Assembly (NCBI GenBank): GCA_025997675.1 | Contig: BNUX01000078.1 | Coordinates: 1 to 14,187 of the forward strand | Direction of reading: 5' to 3' | From: Spirochaetia bacterium | GTDB lineage: Bacteria; Spirochaetota; Spirochaetia; Treponematales; Breznakiellaceae | DNA length: 14,187 bases | Shown here: in pieces, positions 7,540-14,187 of the stretch | Numbering within the stretch: the first letter of the stretch is position 1 | Layout of the letters: every line of letters begins with the position of its first letter | Made by a program: the position numbers and the translations under genes | The notes under the pieces: model-generated | Databases searched by the model: none | What the model saw: the letters and a program-made list of their open reading frames with translations, nothing else | Told to the model about the DNA's origin: nothing

Positions 7540-8226
7540 TTACCCAATGGTAGTCCCCAGAAACGCCTCCCCTCGGAGAATCTTTTTCAGGTTTGCCAGG
7601 TCCCGCCCCGCCGCGCAGATAACCTTCAAGCCAAGCTCCGCAGCGCGGCGGCTTGCCACGGGGTCAAAGGGTACGTTTTTGCCGGGGGTCCATTCATCAC
7701 CCACCAGGGCGCGGAAATCCGGCCAGGAGATGGCGTCAAGGGGCTTTGCGGTGGGGTCCGTTTTGGGGTCGGCGGTGTAGACCCGTTCAATGTTGGAGAG
7801 GTTGATCACCGTATCCGCATGGAACCGTTCCGCCAGAAGCACCGCGTCGTTGTCCGAGGAAAAGCCCGGCTTCCAGCCCGCCGCCACCAGAACCTTCCCG
7901 GTCATGGGCGCTGCCTGTGTGGGGTCGGTCACCACATCCTGGGAACACCACTCCGCCATAAGCGCCCGTACCAGCTGGGCGTTGAGCCTGGTAGCCATCA
8001 CCCCGATCCAATCCGCCTCGGTATCACTGCCCGCTGCACCGCTGATTTCCCGGTATGCCTTCTGGTAAACCCGTGCGGGGCCGCCGCCGCCCACCACAAA
8101 GATGAAGCGCCGGTCCGCGTCTGCCGAAAGGAATTCCCGTATCAGGGAAACAAAGTTCTTTAAAAAAGTTTCATCCACTGCGTCGGGGGCCACAATGGAA
8201 CCTCCCAGGGAAATGACCGTTATCAT
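7540..8226 (-). CDS. pyrH: UMP kinase, archaeal/spirochaetal type
   Basis: This 228-residue amino acid kinase family enzyme converts UMP to UDP with ATP in the cytoplasm. Visible motifs are LGGS (7-10), FVVGGGGPAR (43-52), GWKPGFSSDNDAVLLAE (117-133) and NLSNIERVYTADP (142-154). The short N-terminus (MITVISLGGS) and the KPG...SDNDA segment fit the archaeal subgroup of PyrH, which spirochaetes are known to use, rather than the usual bacterial form. ATG 8226 has AGGAG 9 bases upstream. The SD overlaps the stop of the TGase lipoprotein gene, so the two are co-transcribed. An earlier out-of-frame ATG (8234) quickly meets a stop. Confidence 0.93.
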   Translation of the reverse strand: MITVISLGGSIVAPDAVDETFLKNFVSLIREFLSADADRRFIFVVGGGGPARVYQKAYREISGAAGSDTEADWIGVMATRLNAQLVRALMAEWCSQDVVTDPTQAAPMTGKVLVAAGWKPGFSSDNDAVLLAERFHADTVINLSNIERVYTADPKTDPTAKPLDAISWPDFRALVGDEWTPGKNVPFDPVASRRAAELGLKVICAAGRDLANLKKILRGEAFLGTTIG

Positions 8227-8238
8227 ATCATCATGCTC

Positions 8239-9771
8239 CTAATAGTAGTAGACACCGTTCAGTATAACGTCACTCCAGAGGGAGGAATAGGAGGTTAAGC
8301 CCCCCACGGCTTCTTCCCAGAGGTTTTGCAGGGCGTAGTCCCGTTCCCGTAGGGCTACCCGGCCTCTTGGGTCCATCGGGGAGAGGGTGGTAAAACCCCG
8401 GGAGAAGATTATCCGCTGGTTGTCCAGGTTGCCGAAATAGTAGGCCGCATTATCCGCAGATGCTGCTCCCAGGGCGGGGTCTACCGGTATCCAGCCAAAG
8501 CTATCTATCCAGAATTCTGCCCAGTAATGGCGGCTGAAGGCGCGGTTCCGGTCCAGCAGAACCCCGGAAACGGGTATGGCGGGGATACCCGCAGAACGGG
8601 CCAGGGCGCAGAAAAGCAGGGCCGCCGTATAGGGGTCCGCTTGGGGATCGCCCCCCTCGGTCAGGAGATAATTGTAGATGCGCCGGGCTTTGGTTAGGGG
8701 GTTCTGCTCCCTCCCCACAATGGCGGCACTGCGTTCCTTTATTGAGGGGTCATCCGAGGGGATCTGGGCACTGGGCGCCGTATAGGCCGCAGTAACCGGA
8801 GCAGAGCCGGCCCTGCCCCCGATTACGATAGAATTGGCGTTGATAGTGGTTTCCACCGCATACACTTCCACCAGATAGGACAGGGTGACCCCCGTGGCGG
8901 CGCCGCTTGGTAGATTCTGCATCTGGAAGAGGGTGGTTCCCCGGTAATTTTCGATAAAGGGCTCCAGGGTACGGGACAGGGTCCGGGTATTCCGCTGGGA
9001 AGCGGAGTTCACCGGCCGAGGCAGCCACAGGTAGAGGCGGTTCGGGCTTTCCGCTTCCGCTACCCGTATATCCACGGAGTAGGAGATGGCGTAGCTCCGT
9101 TTATCCTTATAGGTCTTGGTTCCCGGCTTCCCGGTGATGTCGAAAAACACCGGCCGGGCGCTTCCCCGGCTGGTACGGACCGTGAGGTTCCCCCCGATAG
9201 CCCCGTCGGGAAGGCGCACCCGGATCTCCCGCTCGCTCCAAAGCTCGTAGCCGAATTCGGTTTCCGAAACCTCCACCTCTCCGGGGCCGTTTAGCCCGGC
9301 AAAAAACACTCCGCTCCCTTCACGGGATGCGCCGAAGCCGCTTCCGGTGATGGTTACCACGGAGCCTATGTGCCCGGCCGGGGGCTCTACCGAAAGGATA
9401 CGGGGACCTATGCCGGTATACTCCCCCCGGATGGCCTGGGGCATGGTTTCCCGGTTGGAAAACAGGGCGGCGTTGCTTTTTTTATTGTTCCGGTACACCG
9501 CAACCAGGCCGGAATCGCCGAATTCGGGGATCCGTACCTGGATCCGGGTGTCGGTCCATTCGAGGTAGGATGAGGTGATGGGGGTGACACCTGCGATGGT
9601 TACGTAGGATTCTTCCCGGGTATTCCCAAAATGTTCACCGGAAATGGTGAGGATTTCCCCCATGATCCCTATCCGGGGATCGATGGCATGTATTCGGGGC
9701 TGCCGGTCTTCGCATGAAAAAAGAAGGAAGAGAACACAGAAAAGGGACGCCGCAAGAAAAAACCGCCTCAT
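8239..9771 (-). CDS. Lipoprotein with two IPT/TIG domains and a transglutaminase-like domain
   Basis: This 510-residue exported protein has a signal peptide ending in FLLFSC (lipid-modified Cys20). Two immunoglobulin-like IPT/TIG modules follow, about 25-110 (IDPRIGIMGEILTISGEHFG) and 123-212 (VEPPAGHIGSVVTITGSGFG). After a linker region comes a transglutaminase-like cysteine-protease fold at about 345-440. The expected triad is present: Cys388 in LLFCALARSAGIPA, His415 in SRHYWAEFW and Asp431 in GWIPVDPALG. It is probably an active periplasmic or surface enzyme (protease, amidase or cross-linker); the substrate is unknown. The start overlaps the stop of the gene before it by ATGA, and its own stop overlaps the pyrH SD. 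It is the last gene of the sigma/anti-sigma cassette, so it is likely an effector of that system. Confidence 0.88.
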   Translation of the reverse strand: MRRFFLAASLFCVLFLLFSCEDRQPRIHAIDPRIGIMGEILTISGEHFGNTREESYVTIAGVTPITSSYLEWTDTRIQVRIPEFGDSGLVAVYRNNKKSNAALFSNRETMPQAIRGEYTGIGPRILSVEPPAGHIGSVVTITGSGFGASREGSGVFFAGLNGPGEVEVSETEFGYELWSEREIRVRLPDGAIGGNLTVRTSRGSARPVFFDITGKPGTKTYKDKRSYAISYSVDIRVAEAESPNRLYLWLPRPVNSASQRNTRTLSRTLEPFIENYRGTTLFQMQNLPSGAATGVTLSYLVEVYAVETTINANSIVIGGRAGSAPVTAAYTAPSAQIPSDDPSIKERSAAIVGREQNPLTKARRIYNYLLTEGGDPQADPYTAALLFCALARSAGIPAIPVSGVLLDRNRAFSRHYWAEFWIDSFGWIPVDPALGAASADNAAYYFGNLDNQRIIFSRGFTTLSPMDPRGRVALRERDYALQNLWEEAVGGLTSYSSLWSDVILNGVYYY

Positions 9772-10271
9772 TCCGGCAATACGCCCTCTGCCGTATAGGG
9801 GAGCAATTTCAGTTGGATTTCTATCCGGGCTTCATCGACGGACCCAACCTTTCCCAGGGGGAAGAAGTATATCTGCTCGCCGAATTCCAGGGGAATGGAC
9901 TGGAGGGTTGTCTGGTACCGGACCCCTTCATTGGGCACGTTTATCCAGATCTGGCCTTGGGCAACCAGGAGGCTCCGCCCGTTTTCCCGCTGATAGGGGG
10001 TGAACTGGACATAGACCACCACATTTTCTCCGATCAGCTTGAGGCTCACCGGCCGCCCCAGGATAGTTACCTTTGAATTGTTGGAGTTCCAGATTTCTTC
10101 ATCCCCCTGTTCCACGATGCGGGCAACGATGTTCAGCACCACCGCCCGCTCACGCAGGCCGGGCATTATGCTGTCCTGCGGAACTCCGGGTATCTCCTGG
10201 GCGGAAACTACGGCCCCGGCGGTCAGGAAGAGCAAGCCGCATATACGGACGCCAAGAAGGGACCACTTCAT
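9768..10271 (-). CDS. Secreted protein of unknown function in the ECF sigma cassette
   Basis: The 167-residue protein has a clear signal peptide (hydrophobic residues about 8-22, likely cleavage after VVSA at 24). The mature part is mostly predicted beta strands, such as NVVVYVQFTPY and EARIEIQLKLLPY, with a conserved-looking WNSNNSKVTILGRPV stretch. No family is recognised and there are no obvious catalytic residues. It begins inside the anti-sigma stop codon (ATGA) and ends inside the start of the lipoprotein gene (ATGA). It is therefore produced with both and may take part in sensing or in the envelope response. Confidence 0.8.
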   Translation of the reverse strand: MKWSLLGVRICGLLFLTAGAVVSAQEIPGVPQDSIMPGLRERAVVLNIVARIVEQGDEEIWNSNNSKVTILGRPVSLKLIGENVVVYVQFTPYQRENGRSLLVAQGQIWINVPNEGVRYQTTLQSIPLEFGEQIYFFPLGKVGSVDEARIEIQLKLLPYTAEGVLPE

Positions 10272-10813
10272 CGGGTTCTGCTGCCCCTGCGGTAATCCGC
10301 CGCCCTGATAATGGCCGGCTCCCCGGAACTCATAAAACGCCTGCTTTCCGGCAGACGGATAATCACGATATCCGGGGAATCGTCATCCCCCAGGTATTGT
10401 AAAACCCCGCTCAAGTCTGAAACGGGCGCCATGGTCTCCAGGGCTGAATACGTCAGGGCTGCCAGGGCCGAGTCCGCAGGGGAGGCGGCCTTAGGGGTTC
10501 TGATAAAGAAAACACTAAAGACAAGGATCAGGGCGGCGGCGGCGATAACCAGGGGCAGGGGCACCGGGACGGCGCGTCTCCAGACCCTCAACGGGGTTAT
10601 ACCCGCCGGGCTGTTGAGCCCCCGCCAGACCCGCTCCTTGTCCCCGGAAACAGCCGTCACATCCCCCATGATTCCGGACAGGAGCCGGAACTGTTCCAGG
10701 CGGCGGCGGCAGGGGGAACAGTCCACTATATGGGCTTCCAGTTTTTCCTTCCAGGGAGAGGGGAGTTCCCCGTCATAGTAAAGGGAAAGCATTTGAGGAT
10801 CAGGACACATCAT
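10268..10813 (-). CDS. Membrane-bound zinc-finger anti-sigma factor
   Basis: The 181-residue protein has an N-terminal ZAS-type zinc-binding motif, His28-x3-Cys32-x2-Cys35 in AHIVDCSPCRRRL, in a short helical domain beginning MLSLYYDGELP. A single transmembrane helix follows (about 83-104) and a periplasmic tail of about 75 residues ends the protein. This is the layout of anti-sigma factors that hold an ECF sigma at the membrane. It overlaps the stop of the sigma gene by ATGA, so the pair is translationally coupled, as is usual. The periplasmic part carries no recognised sensor domain. Confidence 0.9.
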   Translation of the reverse strand: MMCPDPQMLSLYYDGELPSPWKEKLEAHIVDCSPCRRRLEQFRLLSGIMGDVTAVSGDKERVWRGLNSPAGITPLRVWRRAVPVPLPLVIAAAALILVFSVFFIRTPKAASPADSALAALTYSALETMAPVSDLSGVLQYLGDDDSPDIVIIRLPESRRFMSSGEPAIIRAADYRRGSRTR

Positions 10814-11316
10814 GAACCATCCTTTAAAAGCCCGGCTAAGCGCTCCCGGGCTCTGAATACCCGGACCTTGACATTGCCTTCGCTGATGCCAAGGACCTGA
10901 CCAATCTTTTTATAATTAAGCTCACCATACTCGCGTAAGATTAAAACCATCCGTAAATTCCTGGGCAATTTCTTTAGGGCCTCCTGAACTTCCTCCCGGG
11001 ATTCCTTTGCAAGCAATTCGCCTTCGCCGGTTTCCGTTTTCCGTGTATCCTCCCGAAAGGCCCTTTGGTAGGCCCGCCGTTCCCTGTCCTTCCGTTTCAC
11101 GTAATTCAGGGACGCATTGGTTGCCACCCTGATGAGCCAGTACTTAGCCTCCTCATGGCTGGGGAAGACCATCTTCTTTTCGTGGAGGCGGAAAAAAGCC
11201 TCCTGACACAGATCCTCCGCCGCTTCCTGACTGCCGGCGATACGGTACACTACCCGAAACAAAACCGGGAATACGGCTTCGTAAAGCCGGCGGAACTCCT
11301 CTAGCTCAGAAAACAA
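10810..11316 (-). CDS. ECF-type RNA polymerase sigma factor
   Basis: This 168-residue sigma-70 family regulator has only regions 2 and 4. Region 2 (about 8-80) contains AAEDLCQEAFFRLHE (32-46) and YWLIRVATNASLNYVKRK. Region 4 (about 108-163) contains LPRNLRMVLILREYGELNY and the helix-turn-helix KKIGQVLGISEGNVKVR. It directs RNA polymerase to a small set of promoters when its anti-sigma partner, encoded next, releases it. The start is a TTG at 11316 with GAGGGG five bases upstream; the first ATG in this frame falls well inside region 2, so it cannot be the start. It begins 36 bases after cysS. I see no clear autoregulated promoter in that gap, so it may be read through from cysS. Confidence 0.92.
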   Translation of the reverse strand: MFSELEEFRRLYEAVFPVLFRVVYRIAGSQEAAEDLCQEAFFRLHEKKMVFPSHEEAKYWLIRVATNASLNYVKRKDRERRAYQRAFREDTRKTETGEGELLAKESREEVQEALKKLPRNLRMVLILREYGELNYKKIGQVLGISEGNVKVRVFRARERLAGLLKDGS

Positions 11317-11352
11317 TGTATCCCCTCGGTTGTTACAGATTGCTGTCGTAAA

Positions 11353-12783
11353 TCATAGCCGGCGCCAGGTGACGCCCTTAGGACCATCTTCCAGCAGAAT
11401 ACCCCGTTCCTTCAAGGTGTTCCGTATACGATCCGCCGCCGCAAAATCCTTTACCTTTTTCGCCTCCCCCCGTTCCGCAAGGAGCGCCTCAATTTCCGCT
11501 ATCTCCTCCGGGTTTCCCTTATCCGCCCCTCTTCGTGCCTCCACCGCAATAGTAAGGGCCAGGACGGCATCCATAGCAAAGGCCGCCCTCAGGGCATCCG
11601 CACCCGGTACCGCAGAATCCCTGAGTAAGCCCCAGAGTTCCGCCAAGGCCCGTGGGGTGTTGAGGTCCTCGTCCAGGGCCTTGTTAAACGCCTCAAGGTA
11701 GGCCGCAGCCTTTCCCCCGATTTCGGCGCCGCCTTCGGGAAGCCCCCCGGCCTTCTCCGCCAGGACCCGTATGCGGTCCGTCAGGGATTTCCGGGCATTC
11801 CGGGCGCCGTCCAGGGCTTCGTAGGAGAACTGGACCTGGCTGCGGTAATGGGCGCCCAGGAGGAAGTACCGGTAATCCAGGGCGTCATACCCCGCATCAA
11901 GGAGGGTTTGCAGGGTGAGGAAGCCCCCGGCGGATTTGGACATCTTCCCCTTATCCTGGATAAGAAACTCATTGTGGACCCAGTACTTGACCCAGGGATG
12001 CTTTAGGGTGGCGGCCTCGCTCTGGGCTATCTCGTTGGTGTGGTGGATGGTGATGTGGTCTATGCCCCCGGCGTGGATGTCAAACTGCTCCCCCAGGTAC
12101 TTGATGCTCATGGCGGAACACTCAATGTGCCAGCCCGGATAGCCCCGACCCCAGGGGCTGTCCCACACCAGGGCCTGGTTTTCAAACTTGCTCCTGGTAA
12201 ACCACAGGACAAAGTCGTAGGGGTTCCGCTTGTTGGCATCTATTTCGATTCTGGCCCCCGCCTTGCGTTCATCCGGGTTTAACAGGGCCAGCTCCCCGTA
12301 GGCGCTTAACTTGGTGATATCAAAATAGAGGTTCCCCCCCGACTGATAGGTAAAGCCGTTGGCCTCTATCCGTTTGATGAGGGCGATCATCTCCCCCACA
12401 TGCTCCGTGGCCTTACAAACCACGGTGGGGCGCAGGATATTCAGCCGTTCCGTATCGTTAAAGAATGCCTTGGTATAGAAATCCGCAATTTCCAGGACGC
12501 TCTTGCCCCGTTCCTCCGCAGACTTGACCATTTTGTCGTCCCCGTCGTCGTTATCCCCGGAAAGGTGGCCCACATCGGTGATGTTCATCACATGAGTTAC
12601 GGTATAGCCCCGTTCCCGCAGGGTCCGCACCAGGGTATCGTGGGTAACGTAGGCCCGGAGGTTCCCGATGTGGGCGTAATTATATACCGTGGGGCCGCAG
12701 CCGTAAAAGCCGACCTCGCCGCTCCTGATTGGCTCAAAAACCTGTAGTTTGCGTCCAAGGGTGTTATAAAGGGTAAGCGCCAT
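11353..12783 (-). CDS. cysS: Cysteinyl-tRNA synthetase
   Basis: This 476-residue class I synthetase attaches cysteine to tRNA-Cys. It shows the GCGPTVYNYAHIGN stretch with Cys29 and a HIGN variant of the HIGH signature (38-41). Zinc ligands are Cys29, Cys222 (GWHIECSAM), His247 and Glu251, and KMSKS is at 280-284. The NITDVGHLSGDNDDGDDKM insert (67-85) marks the variant with a longer loop than E. coli. A C-terminal helical DALR-like region follows. ATG 12783 gives the normal N-terminus (MALTLYNTLGRKLQVFEP). The open frame continues to 13017, but only through murB on the other strand. There is no SD before the ATG. A -10-like box lies 6 bases upstream, so the mRNA may be leaderless. Fragments of a second copy lie at 14042-14187. 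Confidence 0.96.
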   Translation of the reverse strand: MALTLYNTLGRKLQVFEPIRSGEVGFYGCGPTVYNYAHIGNLRAYVTHDTLVRTLRERGYTVTHVMNITDVGHLSGDNDDGDDKMVKSAEERGKSVLEIADFYTKAFFNDTERLNILRPTVVCKATEHVGEMIALIKRIEANGFTYQSGGNLYFDITKLSAYGELALLNPDERKAGARIEIDANKRNPYDFVLWFTRSKFENQALVWDSPWGRGYPGWHIECSAMSIKYLGEQFDIHAGGIDHITIHHTNEIAQSEAATLKHPWVKYWVHNEFLIQDKGKMSKSAGGFLTLQTLLDAGYDALDYRYFLLGAHYRSQVQFSYEALDGARNARKSLTDRIRVLAEKAGGLPEGGAEIGGKAAAYLEAFNKALDEDLNTPRALAELWGLLRDSAVPGADALRAAFAMDAVLALTIAVEARRGADKGNPEEIAEIEALLAERGEAKKVKDFAAADRIRNTLKERGILLEDGPKGVTWRRL

Positions 12784-12789
12784 AGATTC

Positions 12790-12818
12790 AGTGTAGGGGA
12801 AAAAAGGGAAAAAGGCAA
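12790..12818 (-). promoter_or_regulatory. Candidate promoter of cysS, possibly leaderless
   Basis: On the minus strand, TTGCCT (12818-12813) and TACACT (12795-12790) are 17 bases apart, and the -10 is only six bases from the ATG. Each hexamer matches consensus at four positions. Transcription would start at or next to the ATG, which fits the absence of a Shine-Dalgarno sequence. Confidence 0.4.
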
Positions 12819-12846
12819 GGGTTCGCCTGCGGGGCAAAACCTTGCC
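12814..12846. repeat. Imperfect palindrome between cysS and murB
   Basis: GGCAAGG (12814-12820) and CCTTGCC (12840-12846) are perfect inverted arms. Pairing continues inward with two single mismatches to GCC/GGC (12825-12827 with 12833-12835) and a 5-base loop: 12 of 14 pairs. Each arm supplies the -35 box of one divergent promoter. On the minus strand it is followed by TTTTTCCCTTTTTT (12813-12800), so it could also act as an intrinsic terminator or attenuator ahead of cysS. Confidence 0.6.
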
Positions 12847-12870
12847 AATTCCCCGCCTTTCCAATACCCT
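12842..12870 (+). promoter_or_regulatory. Candidate promoter of murB, possibly leaderless
   Basis: TTGCCA (12842-12847, five of six consensus positions) and TACCCT (12865-12870, three of six) are 17 bases apart, and the -10 is six bases before the ATG at 12877. This is the same geometry as the cysS promoter on the other strand. murB also has no Shine-Dalgarno sequence. The weak -10 keeps confidence low. Confidence 0.35.
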
Positions 12871-12876
12871 GCTGGT

Positions 12877-13899
12877 ATGAAGGATACAATCGATCTGCGC
12901 GCCCTGATCGAAACGATAGCCGCTGAAACGGGCTTTTCCGGGGATATCCGCCGCAATGAACCCATGACGGCCCATACCACCTTTAAGGTCGGGGGCCCCG
13001 CGGATCTCTGGGTGCATCCGGTGGGCGACTGTTTTCCCGTCTTTGCGGCGGCGCTCCTCCGCCGCCTTCGGGCTGTGGGCATACCCCTGTTTATCCTTGG
13101 CGGCGGGGCGAACCTTGTGGCAGCCGATGCGGGCATACGGGGGATCACCCTGGATACCTCGGGCTGGACGGGCGCCGAGGCTGCCCGGGGCGGCCCGTGC
13201 CGGCTGCTGGTCCGCTCAGGTACGGCGGTGGATGACGCGGTGGAGGCGGCGGCGGAACGGGGCTGGGGGGGACTGGAGTTTCTGGCGGGGATGCCCGGCG
13301 CCATTGGGGGGGCGGTGTGGATGAACGCCCGGTGTTACGAGCGGCAGGTGTCCGATGTGCTGATACAGACGGAGATCCTGGACTATAGCCCATCGGACGG
13401 ATCATTCCACCGGGTGTGGGTTCCCTCCGCGCCGGGGGAGTTTTCCTATAAGCACAGTCCCTTCCAAAAGTGGGACGCGGGGAACCGTGGTCCCTTGATC
13501 CTGGCCGCAGAGTTTGGCCTGGAAAAACGGGAGGTTTCTGACATACGGCGGGAAATGGCGGCCCATAGGCGGGACCGGGAGGAGAAGGGGCATTACCGGT
13601 ACCCTTCGGCGGGATCGGTGTTCAAAAACAGCCGGGACTTTGGGAAGCCCACGGGGCAGATCATCGACGAACTGGGCTTGCGGGGCTATGCGGTCGGGGG
13701 CGCCCAGGTGGCGCCCTGGCACGGGAATATTATTATCAATACCGGAAACGCCCACGCCGCGGATATACGGGATCTGACGGAACAGGTGGCGGAAAAGGTG
13801 CGGGATGCTACGGGGTTTGAGCTGGAGCCGGAGATTATCTTTGTGGGGGAATGGGTAACCACGGTACGTATTGGCGTAGGCAACCTTCGCCGTGGCTAA
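12877..13899 (+). CDS. murB: UDP-N-acetylenolpyruvoylglucosamine reductase
   Basis: The 340-residue FAD enzyme carries out the NADPH-dependent second step in making UDP-N-acetylmuramic acid for peptidoglycan. Visible motifs are NEPMTAHTTFKVGGPADL (27-44), FILGGGANLV (72-81) for FAD, GLEFLAGMPGAIGGAVWMNA (132-151), YPSAGSVFKN (242-251) with the catalytic serine Ser247, and LEPEI (316-320), which should supply the catalytic glutamate. The 20 residues after LEPEI are longer than I expect for the short MurB form, so the last codons may be a substituted tail from the rearranged DNA that follows. The start at 12877 fits the family, but has no SD. It is divergent from cysS. No terminator is seen downstream. 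Confidence 0.95.
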   Translation: MKDTIDLRALIETIAAETGFSGDIRRNEPMTAHTTFKVGGPADLWVHPVGDCFPVFAAALLRRLRAVGIPLFILGGGANLVAADAGIRGITLDTSGWTGAEAARGGPCRLLVRSGTAVDDAVEAAAERGWGGLEFLAGMPGAIGGAVWMNARCYERQVSDVLIQTEILDYSPSDGSFHRVWVPSAPGEFSYKHSPFQKWDAGNRGPLILAAEFGLEKREVSDIRREMAAHRRDREEKGHYRYPSAGSVFKNSRDFGKPTGQIIDELGLRGYAVGGAQVAPWHGNIIINTGNAHAADIRDLTEQVAEKVRDATGFELEPEIIFVGEWVTTVRIGVGNLRRG

Positions 13900-14041
13900 A
13901 TCAGTGAACGCTACGTGGGACCTACCGGTCCTCAACCATTGCTTAGTTGACAGCGTACTTGTCATATAACAGCACCCCTTTTTCAGCGATGGTGTGTTCA
14001 AAGGGATAGTCTTTGCTTCGTTCCTTGAATCTGCTTCGGTA
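13900..14041. other. Non-coding junction region after murB
   Basis: No intact gene is seen. It contains a small hairpin GGACC-TACC-GGTCC (13918-13931) without a T run, an inverted repeat TGACA/TGTCA (13948-13952 and 13960-13964), and most of the possible nucleotidyltransferase tail described separately. It leads straight into the cysS fragments, so it looks like rearranged or decayed DNA. Confidence 0.5.
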
Positions 14042-14053
14042 TCCGGCAAGAAA
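13943..14053 (-). pseudogene. Possible C-terminal remnant of an MNT-type nucleotidyltransferase
   Basis: On the minus strand a 37-codon open stretch ends at TAA 13945-13943 and includes RFKERSKDYPFEHTIAEKG followed by VLLYDKYAVN. The pattern of a basic helix, then PF.HTI..EGV.LY near the C-terminus, resembles the end of MNT-domain (minimal nucleotidyltransferase) proteins, often found with HEPN partners. The frame is closed by TGA at 14077-14075, inside the cysS-derived sequence, so the rest of the gene is missing. The assignment rests on a short match recalled from the family, so it is tentative. Confidence 0.35.
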
Positions 14054-14110
14054 GACCGGGAAATTGCGGATTTCTATTCAAAGGCAATCTTTAACGATGC
14101 AGAACGGCTG
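14042..14110 (+). pseudogene. cysS fragment A (matches codons about 94-114)
   Basis: The plus strand reads GKKDREIADFYSKAIFNDAE then RL, matching GKSVLEIADFYTKAFFNDTE then RL of the intact CysS. By hand alignment, 14045-14110 matches the complement of 12442-12507 at 57 of 66 bases. Weaker similarity may extend upstream to about 14027 (ESAS against KSAE). It is inverted relative to the intact gene and has no start codon. Confidence 0.85.
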
Positions 14111-14187
14111 CGGCGCCACGGTATATCATTACGCCCACATAGGGAACAGCCGGGCATACGTTACCCACGATACCCTGGTGCGGACCC
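14104..14187 (+). pseudogene. cysS fragment B (matches codons about 28-54), runs off the window
   Basis: The plus strand reads CGATVYHYAHIGNSRAYV then THDTLVRT, matching the HIGN region of CysS. By hand alignment, 14104-14187 matches the complement of 12621-12704 at 78 of 84 bases with no gaps. It lies after fragment A although it belongs before it in a real cysS, and it is in a different reading frame. The match reaches the last base, so it probably continues beyond the window. Confidence 0.88.

Noticed and set aside
7252..8163. 303-codon open frame on the plus strand
   Set aside because: It is antisense to the Uma2 gene and pyrH, has no recognisable domain or SD, and is a by-product of GC-rich codon use.
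12784..13017. In-frame N-terminal extension of cysS to 13017
   Set aside because: The added residues lie antisense to murB and have no similarity to CysS, whose normal N-terminus starts at 12783.
13918..13931. Hairpin after murB as a terminator
   Set aside because: The stem is five pairs and no T run follows.
13947..13970. Perfect TTGACA followed by TATAAC, as a promoter
   Set aside because: The spacing is only 12 bases, too short for sigma-70, and no intact gene follows.
13402..14049. 215-codon open frame on the minus strand across murB
   Set aside because: Most of it is the antisense of murB. The plausible minus-strand remnant at 13943-14053 uses a different frame.
1..14187. Defence island, toxin-antitoxin pair, CRISPR or prophage
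   Set aside because: Apart from one Uma2 protein and a doubtful nucleotidyltransferase tail there are no signature genes, no spaced direct repeats, no integrase or transposase, and no attachment sites.

Overview
This window is a compact, fairly GC-rich chromosomal segment, most likely from a spirochaete of the Treponema group, perhaps a termite-gut type. That placement is an inference. It rests on a UMP kinase of the archaeal/spirochaetal type, a long pyrophosphate-dependent phosphofructokinase, a lipoprotein with GGTISGN-type beta-helix repeats, and an ECF sigma/anti-sigma cassette ending in a TIG-transglutaminase lipoprotein. No rRNA, tRNA, CRISPR array, insertion sequence or complete mobile element was recognised.

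Layout. Positions 1-229 hold a possible gene remnant read on the minus strand, a run of 20 C residues, a TATAAT box and a strongly structured leader. They lead into a plus-strand lipoprotein gene (230-1207) that ends in a clear intrinsic terminator (1225-1259). From about 12783 down to 1330 almost everything is on the minus strand and tightly packed. In transcription order this is cysS, an ECF sigma factor, its zinc-finger anti-sigma factor, a secreted protein, a TIG/transglutaminase lipoprotein, pyrH, a Uma2-family protein, pfp, asnS, a D,D-carboxypeptidase broken by one extra base in a C8 run, and a CNNM/CBS membrane protein. A good promoter lies just ahead of pfp, so the block probably has at least two transcription units. 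murB (12877-13899) is transcribed divergently from cysS.

How the genes relate. cysS and asnS charge tRNA, pyrH makes UDP, pfp runs glycolysis on pyrophosphate, and murB and the carboxypeptidase act on peptidoglycan. The sigma/anti-sigma/secreted protein/TGase-lipoprotein genes are joined by ATGA overlaps and look like one envelope-sensing module.

Points of most interest: (i) two cysS-derived fragments downstream of murB, joined in the wrong order at a 7-base microhomology; (ii) the C20 tract ahead of the surface lipoprotein and the C8 frameshift in the carboxypeptidase, which together raise the question of homopolymer-driven variation (or assembly error); (iii) mirror-image, possibly leaderless promoters on the two arms of a palindrome between cysS and murB; and (iv) the four-gene ECF cassette. 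No defence system was found.
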